Shown here piece by piece: positions 34,754 to 43,158 of a stretch of 64,000 bases of DNA; position 1 is the stretch's first letter, and the number at the start of each line of letters is the position of its first letter. Below the pieces are notes generated by a model. That model saw only the letters and a program-made list of their open reading frames with translations, searched no databases and was not told the DNA's origin. Made by a program: the position numbers and the translations under genes. This stretch comes from Bacteroidota bacterium (GTDB lineage Bacteria > Bacteroidota > Bacteroidia > 2-12-FULL-35-15): the NCBI GenBank assembly GCA_025963725.1, contig JAOQAE010000006.1:868001-932000 (forward strand), written 5' to 3'.

Positions 34754-34848
34754 TTTATTTCGTTTTATAGGTTACCAGGTTTAATTACAGCGCAAATGTA
34801 TAGACATCTGCCGGATCTGAAGGTGTGCGAAACAGACATTATAGAGGG

Positions 34849-34879
34849 TTGATCTGGACAATTAAAAAACATACCTTTG
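34849..34879 (+). promoter_or_regulatory. Bacteroidota promoter of the GlxA/AraC gene
   Basis: TTG at 34849-34851, a 20-base spacer and TACCTTTG at 34872-34879 match the TTG/TAnnTTTG consensus, seven bases before the ATG. Confidence 0.65.
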
Positions 34880-34886
34880 CAGCACC

Positions 34887-35867
34887 ATGAAACATGTTTC
34901 CATACTGATTCCCGAAGAGGATCCGAACCTCAGCACAATTGTAGGGTCTTATAAAATTTTAGACAGGGCCAATAAATACCTTGCAAATAATGGGAAGAAG
35001 CCGGCCTTCACCATTCAGCTTGTAGGAAATTCAAAGAAGGTAAGCGTGCATGAGGGGCTCTTTTCCATTCATCCGAATGCGGCCTTAAGCCAGGTAAAAA
35101 AAACCAACCTGATCATTATCCCCGCTATTAAATCAAACTATACGGCATCTATAAAAGGAAATAAAGATCTGTTCCCATGGATAGCTGCCCGCTACAAGCA
35201 GGGAGCTGAAGTGGCCAGCATGTGCACAGGCGCATTTTTACTGGCATCCACAGGATTGTTAAAAGGAAAAATCTGCTCTACGCACTGGATCGCATCCGAT
35301 GCATTTGCTAAAATGTTCCCCGACGTAAATTTAGTTACCGACAGGGTAATTACAGATGAGCATGGCATTTATACAAATGGCGGCGCTTACTCATTCCTGC
35401 ATTTGCTGCTGTATTTGGTTGAGAAGTACTGCGGAAGGGAGGTGGCTGTTTATTGCTCCAAAGTTTTTGAAGTTGATATCGACCGCCAGACGCAATCCCA
35501 GTTCACCATATTCTCAGGATTAAAGGACCACCAGGATGCGGCAATAAAAAAGGCGCAGCTGTATATTGAAAAGCATGTGAGTGAAAAAATATCCATCGGG
35601 GAGCTGGCCGGCCAGTTCGCTATCGGCAGAAGGAATTTTGACAGGCGCTTCATTAAAGCAACAGCAAACACTCCGGTAGAATACATGCAAAAGGTAAAAA
35701 TGGAAGCTGCAAAAAGAAAGCTGGAAAGCAGCAGGGAAACGGTGGATGAAATAATGTACAGCGTGAGCTACTCCGACAGTAAAGCTTTCAGAACTGTATT
35801 TAAAAAAGTTACTGGCTTGTCGCCGCTGGAGTATAGGAATAAATATAATAAGGAAGCTGTGGCCTGA
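34887..35867 (+). CDS. GlxA-type AraC transcriptional regulator
   Basis: A 326-residue regulator with an N-terminal DJ-1/PfpI-like amidotransferase-fold domain (about residues 1-195, with ASMCTGAFLLAST as the nucleophile-elbow region) and a C-terminal AraC HTH pair (about 220-320, ISIGELAGQFAIGRRNFDRRF and VDEIMYSVSYSDSKAFRTVF). This is the GlxA subfamily. It is divergent from the DinB-SRPBCC-VOC operon and probably controls it. It is preceded by a clear Bacteroidota promoter. Confidence 0.92.
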   Translation: MKHVSILIPEEDPNLSTIVGSYKILDRANKYLANNGKKPAFTIQLVGNSKKVSVHEGLFSIHPNAALSQVKKTNLIIIPAIKSNYTASIKGNKDLFPWIAARYKQGAEVASMCTGAFLLASTGLLKGKICSTHWIASDAFAKMFPDVNLVTDRVITDEHGIYTNGGAYSFLHLLLYLVEKYCGREVAVYCSKVFEVDIDRQTQSQFTIFSGLKDHQDAAIKKAQLYIEKHVSEKISIGELAGQFAIGRRNFDRRFIKATANTPVEYMQKVKMEAAKRKLESSRETVDEIMYSVSYSDSKAFRTVFKKVTGLSPLEYRNKYNKEAVA

Positions 35868-35894
35868 TGGATTAACAAGAAGATATCTCCTAAT

Positions 35895-36512
35895 CTATTT
35901 ATCCGAAAAGGAGATCTGTCCGCAGGGAATAATGGAGTAGCTTCTATCCGGCCCTGTATGGCTAAAGCCTAAACCAAGCAATAGCGTTAATTGATCTTTT
36001 GTTGCCGGAACTTCGTTTACAGTGTTATCCGGAATGGATCTGAAATGAAGCTTATGCCCCTTCGAAAATAAGGCGAATGGAATAGGATTCATTTCAGGGC
36101 TGTACTCCGCCAGGAACCCAATATACAGATCACATTCTTCCTCCGGATGAATAACTTTACTGAATTTTGCAGGAGGGGCGCTGAGAGCCTTTTTTATATC
36201 TGTGTTGGAAAGAGACAGGCTATCTTGTAAAAACACTTTAAACTTCTGTCCGTTAATGGGCGTGGGTTGGTAATATTCCTTTGAGAAAGCAATTTGCAGG
36301 TTCATGGGAAGTGCGCTATCATTAATGATCGTAGCAGTAACGTAGCAGTAAAAATAACGGGTTCCCGCAGAGTCCTTAAAGACCCGTCCCATTCGCTGGC
36401 CATTTTTAATGTATGTGCCAAAATATTTTTCGGAGAGCTCTTGTGATCCATCACCGGAGCAGCAACAAAAACCAAGTACCACGAATAGCGCAATCAAATT
36501 TCTAAGCTTCAT
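35895..36512 (-). CDS. Hypothetical lipoprotein
   Basis: A 205-residue protein from the ATG at 36512, giving a lipoprotein signal (MKLRN, a hydrophobic core, lipobox LGFCCC with Cys about residues 18-20). A longer frame to 36554 would precede it. The mature part is beta-rich with FGTYIKNGQRMGRVFKDSAG and ends FSDK. No family is recognised. It is convergent with the AraC regulator. Confidence 0.65.
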   Translation of the reverse strand: MKLRNLIALFVVLGFCCCSGDGSQELSEKYFGTYIKNGQRMGRVFKDSAGTRYFYCYVTATIINDSALPMNLQIAFSKEYYQPTPINGQKFKVFLQDSLSLSNTDIKKALSAPPAKFSKVIHPEEECDLYIGFLAEYSPEMNPIPFALFSKGHKLHFRSIPDNTVNEVPATKDQLTLLLGLGFSHTGPDRSYSIIPCGQISFSDK

Positions 36513-36646
36513 ACGAAGGATGTAAGGATTATATTCCAATAGCTCTATCTTCAATGACGTTTAATTACCCGCTTAGCTCATAAACAGGCGTTGCCGATAA
36601 GTAAATATAATAAATAAGTTCCCGTCTTATTCATACATTTATAATT

Positions 36647-37495
36647 ATGGAATCTCACGCTCAGGAACTCATCTCACTTCGCCCCTATCTTTTCAAGATC
36701 GCGTATAGCATGACGGGAGTTGTGGAAGAAGCCGAGGACATTGTGCAGGATGTGTATGCGAAATGGCTGGAGGCCAACCGCCAGGGCGTAGAAAGCATGA
36801 AGGCATATCTTGCCCGCATGGTTGTGAATCAAAGCATAAACCGGCTTAATGAATTAAAAAAGGAACGGGAAACCTATAAGGGATTCTGGATGCCCGAGCC
36901 ATACATTACCCTGAATGCTGATCCGGAAGTTCCTGCTATCGATTATGGCCTGCTGCTGTTGCTGGAACGCCTGAACCCGGTGGAACGCGCAGTTTTTATA
37001 TTACGTGAAAGCTTCTCCGAGAAGTATGATGCTATTGCAGACCTCACCGGGCAGTCGGAGGAAAACTGCAGGCAGCTGTTGCACCGTGCGCGTGAAAAAA
37101 CACGCTCAGAAGCTACACGCGCGGCAGACCATGAGAAAGTGCGTGCCCTGACTGAAGCGTTTCTCTCGGCACTTTACCGGCAAGACCGTTCAGCACTGGA
37201 AGAGATCTTACGGCACGACATCGAGCTGTATGGTGATGGCGGCGGCAAAAAGGCTGCTTCACTGAAGCCGCTCTTCGGAATTGATAAAGTATTGAAATTC
37301 CTGCTTGGTGTATCGAAGCTGGAGGAGAACAATAGCTATTCGTATAAACAGGGCTTCGTAAACGGCCACCCTGCCGCTCTTATGTATTCAGATGCAAGCG
37401 GGGAAATAGACAGCGCCCTTTGCATTGACTACGATGAGGCGGGCATTTCACGGCTTCATTATATCCGCAACCCCGACAAATTAAACCTCCGTTAA
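36647..37495 (+). CDS. ECF41-group RNA polymerase sigma factor
   Basis: A 282-residue sigma-70 family factor. Region 2 (residues 10-75, with EDIVQDVYAKWL) and region 4 (120-165) are followed by a SnoaL-like C-terminal extension. Group-specific cues are the linker WMPEPY between the sigma domains, DGGGKK at about residue 203 and NPDKL at the end, which together mark ECF41, where the C-terminal domain tunes activity instead of an anti-sigma factor. The gene 72 bases downstream encodes a carboxymuconolactone decarboxylase-like protein, the typical ECF41 partner, and carries a TGTCACA promoter element. Confidence 0.92.
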   Translation: MESHAQELISLRPYLFKIAYSMTGVVEEAEDIVQDVYAKWLEANRQGVESMKAYLARMVVNQSINRLNELKKERETYKGFWMPEPYITLNADPEVPAIDYGLLLLLERLNPVERAVFILRESFSEKYDAIADLTGQSEENCRQLLHRAREKTRSEATRAADHEKVRALTEAFLSALYRQDRSALEEILRHDIELYGDGGGKKAASLKPLFGIDKVLKFLLGVSKLEENNSYSYKQGFVNGHPAALMYSDASGEIDSALCIDYDEAGISRLHYIRNPDKLNLR

Positions 37496-37512
37496 TTTTT
37501 TTTTCAGGATCC

Positions 37513-37538
37513 TGTCACAAAATAACCGGGAGGCAGTC
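37513..37538 (+). promoter_or_regulatory. Candidate ECF41-dependent promoter
   Basis: TGTCACA at 37513-37519 equals the -35 element I recall for ECF41 targets; AGTC at 37535-37538, after a 15-base spacer, approximates the -10 CGTC. It precedes the CMD gene by 29 bases. Confidence 0.65.
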
Positions 37539-37566
37539 TTTAGGGTAAACCTAAAAACTATCTCTT

Positions 37567-38115
37567 ATGGATACCTATTTAAAGCCTATTGAAAAGCCGG
37601 AAGGCTTATTATGGAAAATGATCTATTCATTTTCCCGCAGGATGTTCGGAAAAGTATTAACCCCTCTGAAGATCATGTCGGTGCGCCTGCCGGTCGGATT
37701 TGCCCTGTTTTCGATGAAGATCGGCAAGCTCGATAAGAAACTGCGCTTACCGCAGGAAACCCTCATGCTTGTACGCCAGCAGGTAGCGCGGCTGAATGTT
37801 TGCCTGTTCTGCATCGACATTGCCCGGATGATCACTATCCAATCGTCCATGAAACAGGAAAAATTCGATGCGCTCGGCGAGTATAAAACAAGCCCTCTCT
37901 TTTCGGATGCTGAGCGGGCGCTTCTCGACTTTGTAACATTGTTAACAAAAGAAAGGCGCATGGACCAGGAAACATTTTCGGCACTGGCGAAGCATTACCC
38001 GGAGCGGGAGATCTGCGAGATCGTTTGGATCATCAGCACAGAGTTTTATTACAACATCGGCAATATCGGGCTGAATATTCATTCGGATATGCTGTGCGAA
38101 ATTGTGAGGAAGTAG
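37567..38115 (+). CDS. Carboxymuconolactone decarboxylase / AhpD-like protein
   Basis: A 182-residue CMD-family protein. The signature CLFC in NVCLFCIDIAR (about residues 79-82) gives the CxxC seen in AhpD-like peroxidase partners. In ECF41 loci such genes are the usual target, probably in detoxification or redox control. It follows the ECF41 sigma gene and has a matching promoter, and is followed by a terminator. Confidence 0.9.
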   Translation: MDTYLKPIEKPEGLLWKMIYSFSRRMFGKVLTPLKIMSVRLPVGFALFSMKIGKLDKKLRLPQETLMLVRQQVARLNVCLFCIDIARMITIQSSMKQEKFDALGEYKTSPLFSDAERALLDFVTLLTKERRMDQETFSALAKHYPEREICEIVWIISTEFYYNIGNIGLNIHSDMLCEIVRK

Positions 38116-38150
38116 TTTTCCGCCAAATGAGGCCGCATAAATAGTATTAA

Positions 38151-38177
38151 AAAGGGTTGCTCTTTGAGTAACCCTTT
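38151..38177 (+). terminator. Terminator after the CMD gene
   Basis: AAAGGGTT and AACCCTTT pair with an inner CTC/GAG stem, one G-T pair and a TTT loop, 36 bases after the stop. The T run is short. Confidence 0.65.
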
Positions 38178-38282
38178 CCTGTTTTCTGCTAATATTCATG
38201 TATTTATTTTATCTTTATTACTATACGGCAGCAGTATGCCGGGGCTTTCATGCGTTTGGGGCCAATTAACTGAAAATAAAAG

Positions 38283-39668
38283 ATGAAGAATAAAAATAAT
38301 TTCTACTGGTTAACTTGTTTTTCCGATCAACGCTTTGGCCTGCCAAATACCTCGGGGGTGAGAACAGAATACGAAAGAGATTATGACCGGATAATCTTTT
38401 CTTCGGCATTTCGAAGGCTTCAGAATAAAACGCAGGTATTTCCTTTACCAAAACATATATTCGTACATAACCGCTTAACACATTCCTTAGAAGTTGCGAG
38501 TGTTGGCAGGTCGCTTGGCAAGATCATAGGCAAGCACATTGCTGCAATGCCGGAAATCGATAAAAATGACGAAGCGCGCCGCTTTTACCGCAATCATTTA
38601 AAAAGTGTAATTGCCGCCGCTGCGCTGGCGCATGATCTGGGCAACCCGGCTTTTGGCCATTCGGGGGAAGAAGCGATCTCTAAATTCTTTAAGGAAAACA
38701 GCGATCCGGGCCTGAAAAAATTATTTTCGCGTGATGAGTGGTCAGACCTTACCAATTTCGAAGGAAATGCCAATGCTCTCAGAATTTTAACGAGACAATA
38801 TCATGGCCGGCTTGTAGGAGGCTTTAGATTAACGTATGCAACACTGTCGAGCATCCTGAAATATCCCTGCTCATCCAGGCAAAGCCAGGGTAAAAAAGGG
38901 CCGCTGCATTTAAAAAAATACGGTTATTTCCAAACTGAAAAAAACGTTTTTGATGATGTTGCCAAAGCTACGGGAATGATCCCTGATCCGGAAAACAAAG
39001 GAGCCTACTTCAGGCACCCCTTCGTTTATTTAGTAGAGGCTGCGGATGATATATGCTATAACATTATTGATTTTGAAGATGCCCATCGCTTGAAAATATT
39101 AAATACAAAATATGTTGCCGATACATTTCTTAAAATTATTAAGGCCAATAAAAAGGAGAAGATGGCACAAGTGAAAAGGACTTGCAAGCTTCTTGAGGAA
39201 GACCCGAATGAACTAATTGGCTATTTAAGGGCAAAAGCCATTAACTATTTAGCGCTGTCAGTCTCCGCAGAGTTCATCAGCAACATCGATAAAATAGCGG
39301 AAGGTTCCTACAGGGGTTCGCTTTATTCTAATTTAAAGGATGTAAGATCTGTTCTGGAAGAAATAGAAAAAGTGTCATACGATAAAATATATAACTACTC
39401 AAGCGTTGCTAAGATCGAATTAGCAGGGTTCCAGATCATGTCTACCCTTGTTGAAAAATTTATAGAGGCGGCATTGACCAAAGAAGCGCTGCGGATTAAG
39501 CGGCATAAAAAAATACTCGAGCTTTTACCTGCTCAGCACAGGTTTGACGAGACTGATTCCGCGTATGTAAAGTCGATGAACATAATCGATTATATTTCGG
39601 GGATGACGGATCTGTATGCATTGGAGCTTTATAATAATATTACCGGGATCGAGATGCCGGGCTTTTAA
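38283..39668 (+). CDS. dgt: Deoxyguanosinetriphosphate triphosphohydrolase-like HD protein
   Basis: A 461-residue dNTP triphosphohydrolase of the dGTPase group, hydrolysing dNTP to nucleoside and tripolyphosphate. HD-domain residues are visible as H67 (NRLTHSLEV), H117-D118 (AHDLGNPAFGH) and H126. The N terminus has the FSSAFRRLQNKTQVFPLP phrase that is diagnostic for the family, and VEAADDICYNIIDFED supplies a further metal Asp. Such enzymes balance dNTP pools, and some deplete dNTPs during phage attack. It sits just before the peptide-cluster operon in the opposite direction. Confidence 0.92.
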   Translation: MKNKNNFYWLTCFSDQRFGLPNTSGVRTEYERDYDRIIFSSAFRRLQNKTQVFPLPKHIFVHNRLTHSLEVASVGRSLGKIIGKHIAAMPEIDKNDEARRFYRNHLKSVIAAAALAHDLGNPAFGHSGEEAISKFFKENSDPGLKKLFSRDEWSDLTNFEGNANALRILTRQYHGRLVGGFRLTYATLSSILKYPCSSRQSQGKKGPLHLKKYGYFQTEKNVFDDVAKATGMIPDPENKGAYFRHPFVYLVEAADDICYNIIDFEDAHRLKILNTKYVADTFLKIIKANKKEKMAQVKRTCKLLEEDPNELIGYLRAKAINYLALSVSAEFISNIDKIAEGSYRGSLYSNLKDVRSVLEEIEKVSYDKIYNYSSVAKIELAGFQIMSTLVEKFIEAALTKEALRIKRHKKILELLPAQHRFDETDSAYVKSMNIIDYISGMTDLYALELYNNITGIEMPGF

Positions 39669-39703
39669 AACAAAAGCCTCATCTTCCCGGGGAAAATGGG
39701 CCT
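39669..39703. repeat. Dispersed CATCTTC hairpin repeat, divergent copy
   Basis: AAACAAAAGCCTCATCTTC followed by GAAAATGGGCC is a diverged member of the repeat family at 44490, 55160, 57201 and 57599. It lies between convergent genes and may act as a terminator. Confidence 0.5.
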
Positions 39704-39711
39704 AAGTAGCT

Positions 39712-40920
39712 CTATACATGAGCCTTATTCTTAAGCAAGTTAATATAGTGCATTTTCTCCTTAAACCCTTCCTGCGCTCCGAAACTACCAATGGTTTCAA
39801 TAGCCTTCTCATAAGAAGTACCAGCGCATTCAACGCTAATCGCAATATTGATCGCCGAAACAATTTCCTGTAGCTTTTCCAGTTCGGGCTTTGATAAAAA
39901 AACTGCATTCAAACCATCTTCGTTTATTCCGTTCGTTACAACAGGAATTAGTTTACCCGTTGTTGTTAACCATACAAGTGGCGTATCTCTCCATAAAGGA
40001 TTGTCTATTGGAGCCGCTGAACATCTTGCCAAGGCAGAAATAATAGTATTTCCCAAAATATTCACGCGTATATCATAGTAAAAGTTCCGCCCCTCTATAT
40101 TAACCGATGATGGTTCTATCCATTCCTGAAATACAACTTCCTCATCGTGTATGGAATTAGTAAGATCTTGGCATGCCTGTTCCCATACAGGGATTGATGA
40201 TACTTTTTGAACTCCTTTGCTCCCTGAGCCTCGCTTTGGCTTAATTATAACTGATTTACCAGATTCCAATAACAACCTCGCCACTTTATCTTCTGTTTTC
40301 AAGCTGTAATATGGAATACAGTTCTTTTCCAGGCCAACAGACTTTAACAAAAGCCCCACATGAGATTTGTCCCGACAGATTTTCCTTAAACGAAGATCAT
40401 TTAAGCAGTAACAACTGGTCACACTAAGGGGAAACTGAGCGCTTCGCCTATACATCGCAGCAACAGGCCTTTTTTTTACCCAAACCTCATCCCTTTTCTG
40501 CTCAACAGCAGTTACATCCGAGATATAAGCTTTTGCCTTGTTTTGTTTAAGTTCCTTTAATAAGGCATTAAAATCATCAAGGTTACGCCCGATCCGGTAA
40601 TCTTCCAAAAAATTCAAGTCTGTTGCTTTAACAGAAACATTACTTACTCCTCCTCTTATTCTATAACAATCCGGAAGCAGCAATATGATGTCCTCATTAT
40701 TGGAGTGGGACATCAATTCACTGGCAATTTCTTCAATTCCGGAAGAAGATCTTTCTGACCAAGGGTCTCTGCCTGCATTGAATAGTTGATCCGATAGTTT
40801 TAAACCTACAGGATGATCATTCACCTCTATAATATGCCATTGGCGGTGCTGATCCAAAATCAGATCAACACCCAATAATATCTTCTTATGTCGGGCATTA
40901 TTTTTTTCGCCCTTTAACAT
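39712..40920 (-). CDS. ATP-grasp enzyme, apparently circularly permuted
   Basis: A 402-residue ATP-grasp ligase-like protein. The order of motifs is unusual: GVDLILDQ...WHIIEVNDHPVG (D19, E32, N34), normally near the C-terminal end of an ATP-grasp fold, comes first. Then follow VAAMYRRS, and the ATP-binding loop IIKPKRGSGSKGV at 225-237, with YYDIRVNIL and ISALARCSA near 310-330. This fits circularly permuted ATP-grasp families. It overlaps the 87-residue peptide gene by 23 bases and ends the operon, so it probably ligates an amino acid or peptide to, or closes bonds within, that peptide. This is inference. Confidence 0.7.
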   Translation of the reverse strand: MLKGEKNNARHKKILLGVDLILDQHRQWHIIEVNDHPVGLKLSDQLFNAGRDPWSERSSSGIEEIASELMSHSNNEDIILLLPDCYRIRGGVSNVSVKATDLNFLEDYRIGRNLDDFNALLKELKQNKAKAYISDVTAVEQKRDEVWVKKRPVAAMYRRSAQFPLSVTSCYCLNDLRLRKICRDKSHVGLLLKSVGLEKNCIPYYSLKTEDKVARLLLESGKSVIIKPKRGSGSKGVQKVSSIPVWEQACQDLTNSIHDEEVVFQEWIEPSSVNIEGRNFYYDIRVNILGNTIISALARCSAAPIDNPLWRDTPLVWLTTTGKLIPVVTNGINEDGLNAVFLSKPELEKLQEIVSAINIAISVECAGTSYEKAIETIGSFGAQEGFKEKMHYINLLKNKAHV

Positions 40921-41161
40921 TATGCTCTATTTTTACTGCGTCCCAACCCTTCCGGAGATCCAGTATCTTTGGCGCAATAGTAGAAACAGAAGTCCCATTG
41001 ACGATGTCGATTATGGCAATTGTTTCATTTGCTGAAAGATCGATTCCGCTTTCCTGAAGCGTCTTTAAGGGATTTTCTTCCAGATCGTGTGCAAATTTTT
41101 TATCCTTCCGTGCTATTTCAAAAACGAAAGACACCTTCATTAACATTGCTTTTTGTATCAT
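40898..41161 (-). CDS. Putative precursor peptide with NHLP/Nif11-like leader
   Basis: An 87-residue peptide. Its N-terminal half (IARKDKKFAHDLEENPLKTL then SGIDLSANETIAIID) has the pattern A..D..F...L..NP...L...GI.LS..E of nitrile-hydratase-like and Nif11 leader peptides used by many modified-peptide pathways. The remainder, about 30-35 residues (from VNGTSVSTIAPK to GRKK), would be the core, though no double-Gly cleavage site is plain and it lacks Cys. It lies between the radical SAM and ATP-grasp genes, overlapping the latter by 23 bases. A small structural role is the alternative. Confidence 0.55.
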   Translation of the reverse strand: MIQKAMLMKVSFVFEIARKDKKFAHDLEENPLKTLQESGIDLSANETIAIIDIVNGTSVSTIAPKILDLRKGWDAVKIEHNVKGRKK

Positions 41162-41186
41162 AACATTTGGTTTTAGTGGTTTTTTT

Positions 41187-42440
41187 TTAATTGTCTCCTA
41201 TTATTCGTTTCATTATATATGTTGCAAATCTTTGGCTGGCGGTATTTAAAGTAATTGCCCGGTCATTCATCGATATTAATCCCTCATTTTCCAGTTCCGC
41301 CAGGTGTTCCTTAATAAGCGGGTCAATCTCCCCCACTTTCGTTAAAATTGGATCGAGCGGAATCTGCAATAGGCAAACGCCCATGGCTAAATCCCTTTTA
41401 CAGATATCTGTAGAATTCATCTTAAACATCTTATGGTAGGGTAATTCATCTGCCTTTACGGAAGAATGATATAAAGTGTGCAGCACGTGATTCTCCCAGA
41501 GATAACTGCCGTTCCGACTATATGCAGCAGGACCAAAGCCTAAATAATCCGAACCATTCCAGTTGGAAGTTACATATCTACATTGGTATCCTGACTTACA
41601 ATATTCTGTAAGCGAATATTGATCATACCCGTTTTCCGTTAGCTGTATTTGGGCCCATTCACGCATCTCATTAATAACCTCTGTAGAAGGAAGCTGTTTC
41701 ATAGTACCGTTTGCCAATGATCTATCCAGAAGCTCATTCTTAAACACAATAAGTGTATACAGTGAAAAATGCTTTGGTGCTAATTTTAAAGCCTCCTGAA
41801 TTGAAAATTTCCAATCCTCCATTGTTTGGCCGGGCAACCCAAACATCAGATCTATATGAATGTTTTCAATACCAGCTTCTTTAACGCTATTAAACATTTT
41901 AAGACTTTCCTCAATAGTATGCATCCTATTCAGTGATCTTAATAGCTCATTTTGAAAAGCCTGAAAACCAATGGACACTCTATTTATACCTATGCTCTTG
42001 AGTTGCCTAAAATCAGACAATTGCTTGGTTCCCGGCTCACATTCAAGCGTAATTTCCGCGTCTTTCAACAGCCCGAAAGAAGATCTTAGCTTATTCACCA
42101 AAATCGTTAGATCAGATACGGATAATAGCGATGCTGTTCCGCCTCCTAAATATAGGGCGCCGGGTTTTGACTCAGAAAAATCCCATTTTGCCAGTGTGAT
42201 CTCAATCTCCTTTAATATAGAGCCCATAAATTTATTTAACGCTCCCTTTTCTAGTTTTTTCCTTTCGAATGTGCAAAACGTACAGATCTCCCGGCAAAAC
42301 GGAACATGAACATATAGTGTGAAATCTGTCCATTTCATTAGAGGTAAGTCCTCTTTTTCCCAAAGAAATTTTGGCGGATGATGAAAAACATAAGCGCCAT
42401 CTTCTCTTCGTTGCTTCTCATTAATTTCTATTTTTTCCAT
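41187..42440 (-). CDS. HemN-like (class C-type) radical SAM enzyme
   Basis: A 417-residue radical S-adenosylmethionine enzyme of the HemN/HemW family. The cluster motif is C49-xxx-C53-xx-C56 in FCREICTFC, with the Y/H/P residues before it (LYVHVPFC), LGGGTAS near residue 98 and a C-terminal HemN-like domain (IKEHLAELENEGLIS). HemN relatives include heme chaperones, coproporphyrinogen dehydrogenases and peptide C-methylases. Its position next to a leader-peptide gene and ATP-grasp gene suggests that it modifies the peptide. It starts within the upstream QueG-like gene, overlapping by 13 bases. Confidence 0.85.
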   Translation of the reverse strand: MEKIEINEKQRREDGAYVFHHPPKFLWEKEDLPLMKWTDFTLYVHVPFCREICTFCTFERKKLEKGALNKFMGSILKEIEITLAKWDFSESKPGALYLGGGTASLLSVSDLTILVNKLRSSFGLLKDAEITLECEPGTKQLSDFRQLKSIGINRVSIGFQAFQNELLRSLNRMHTIEESLKMFNSVKEAGIENIHIDLMFGLPGQTMEDWKFSIQEALKLAPKHFSLYTLIVFKNELLDRSLANGTMKQLPSTEVINEMREWAQIQLTENGYDQYSLTEYCKSGYQCRYVTSNWNGSDYLGFGPAAYSRNGSYLWENHVLHTLYHSSVKADELPYHKMFKMNSTDICKRDLAMGVCLLQIPLDPILTKVGEIDPLIKEHLAELENEGLISMNDRAITLNTASQRFATYIMKRIIGDN

Positions 42441-43132
42441 TCGTATAATTTTTCAATGTTTAGTCCAATAGGACAACTATCAATACAGGCTCTGCATTCG
42501 ACATAACTATCTGAAGTAACTGCAACAGCTTTACTCTTGATCTTTTCAGGAGACGCAACAACACTTGAACAACGGAAAGCAAAAAAATCCGTCGGAGAAA
42601 GCGCATTTACCGGGCATGCATCAACACATCTACCACACTTTATGCACACATCCTTATCCATCGGCCTTCCATAGTTAATATCTAAAAAAACGTCTTTCGT
42701 AACTATTGTTGTCAACTGAATATAGGCGCCATGTTCAGGGTGCAGCAGAACGTTGTTCCATCCACGTGTTCCCAACCCAGCCATTTCGGCCAATACGACC
42801 TGAGCAATTTTATGGTTGGAGATCCTATCCAGGGACTGGATATGAGATGCGGGAAACATTTCAGCCAGGGAAACAATTATCGATTCAAGAATGTGATTGG
42901 CAGTTAAATAACGCTTTCCATTCAGATGATTCCAAAACCATAATGCCTCGCTGTCAATCGGAAGCCCAAAGATGAAAAGACTGCCCCCTTTGTATAAGCT
43001 CATTTTTTCCTTTTCCTTCTCATCCAATCTTTCTTCAAGACGAAGGCTTAAGCGTTCATCTAACCGCAATACTCCATATATGGCTTTGGGAATGAATGTT
43101 TGAATATGTGAGGTGTACTCCTGGAATAACAT
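42428..43132 (-). CDS. QueG-like 4Fe-4S ferredoxin protein
   Basis: A 234-residue iron-sulfur protein related to epoxyqueuosine reductase-type ferredoxins. It shows the family region AEMAGLGTRGWNNVLLHPEHGAYIQLT and two cluster motifs: CIKCGRCVDACPV (about residues 166-178) and CRACIDSCPIG (about 213-223). It is shorter than true QueG (about 350) and I do not see a full cobalamin domain, so it probably donates electrons, perhaps to the radical SAM enzyme. It overlaps that gene by 13 bases. Confidence 0.85.
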   Translation of the reverse strand: MLFQEYTSHIQTFIPKAIYGVLRLDERLSLRLEERLDEKEKEKMSLYKGGSLFIFGLPIDSEALWFWNHLNGKRYLTANHILESIIVSLAEMFPASHIQSLDRISNHKIAQVVLAEMAGLGTRGWNNVLLHPEHGAYIQLTTIVTKDVFLDINYGRPMDKDVCIKCGRCVDACPVNALSPTDFFAFRCSSVVASPEKIKSKAVAVTSDSYVECRACIDSCPIGLNIEKLYEWKK

Positions 43133-43158
43133 TGTTCGATAATGGTTTATAGATGTCT

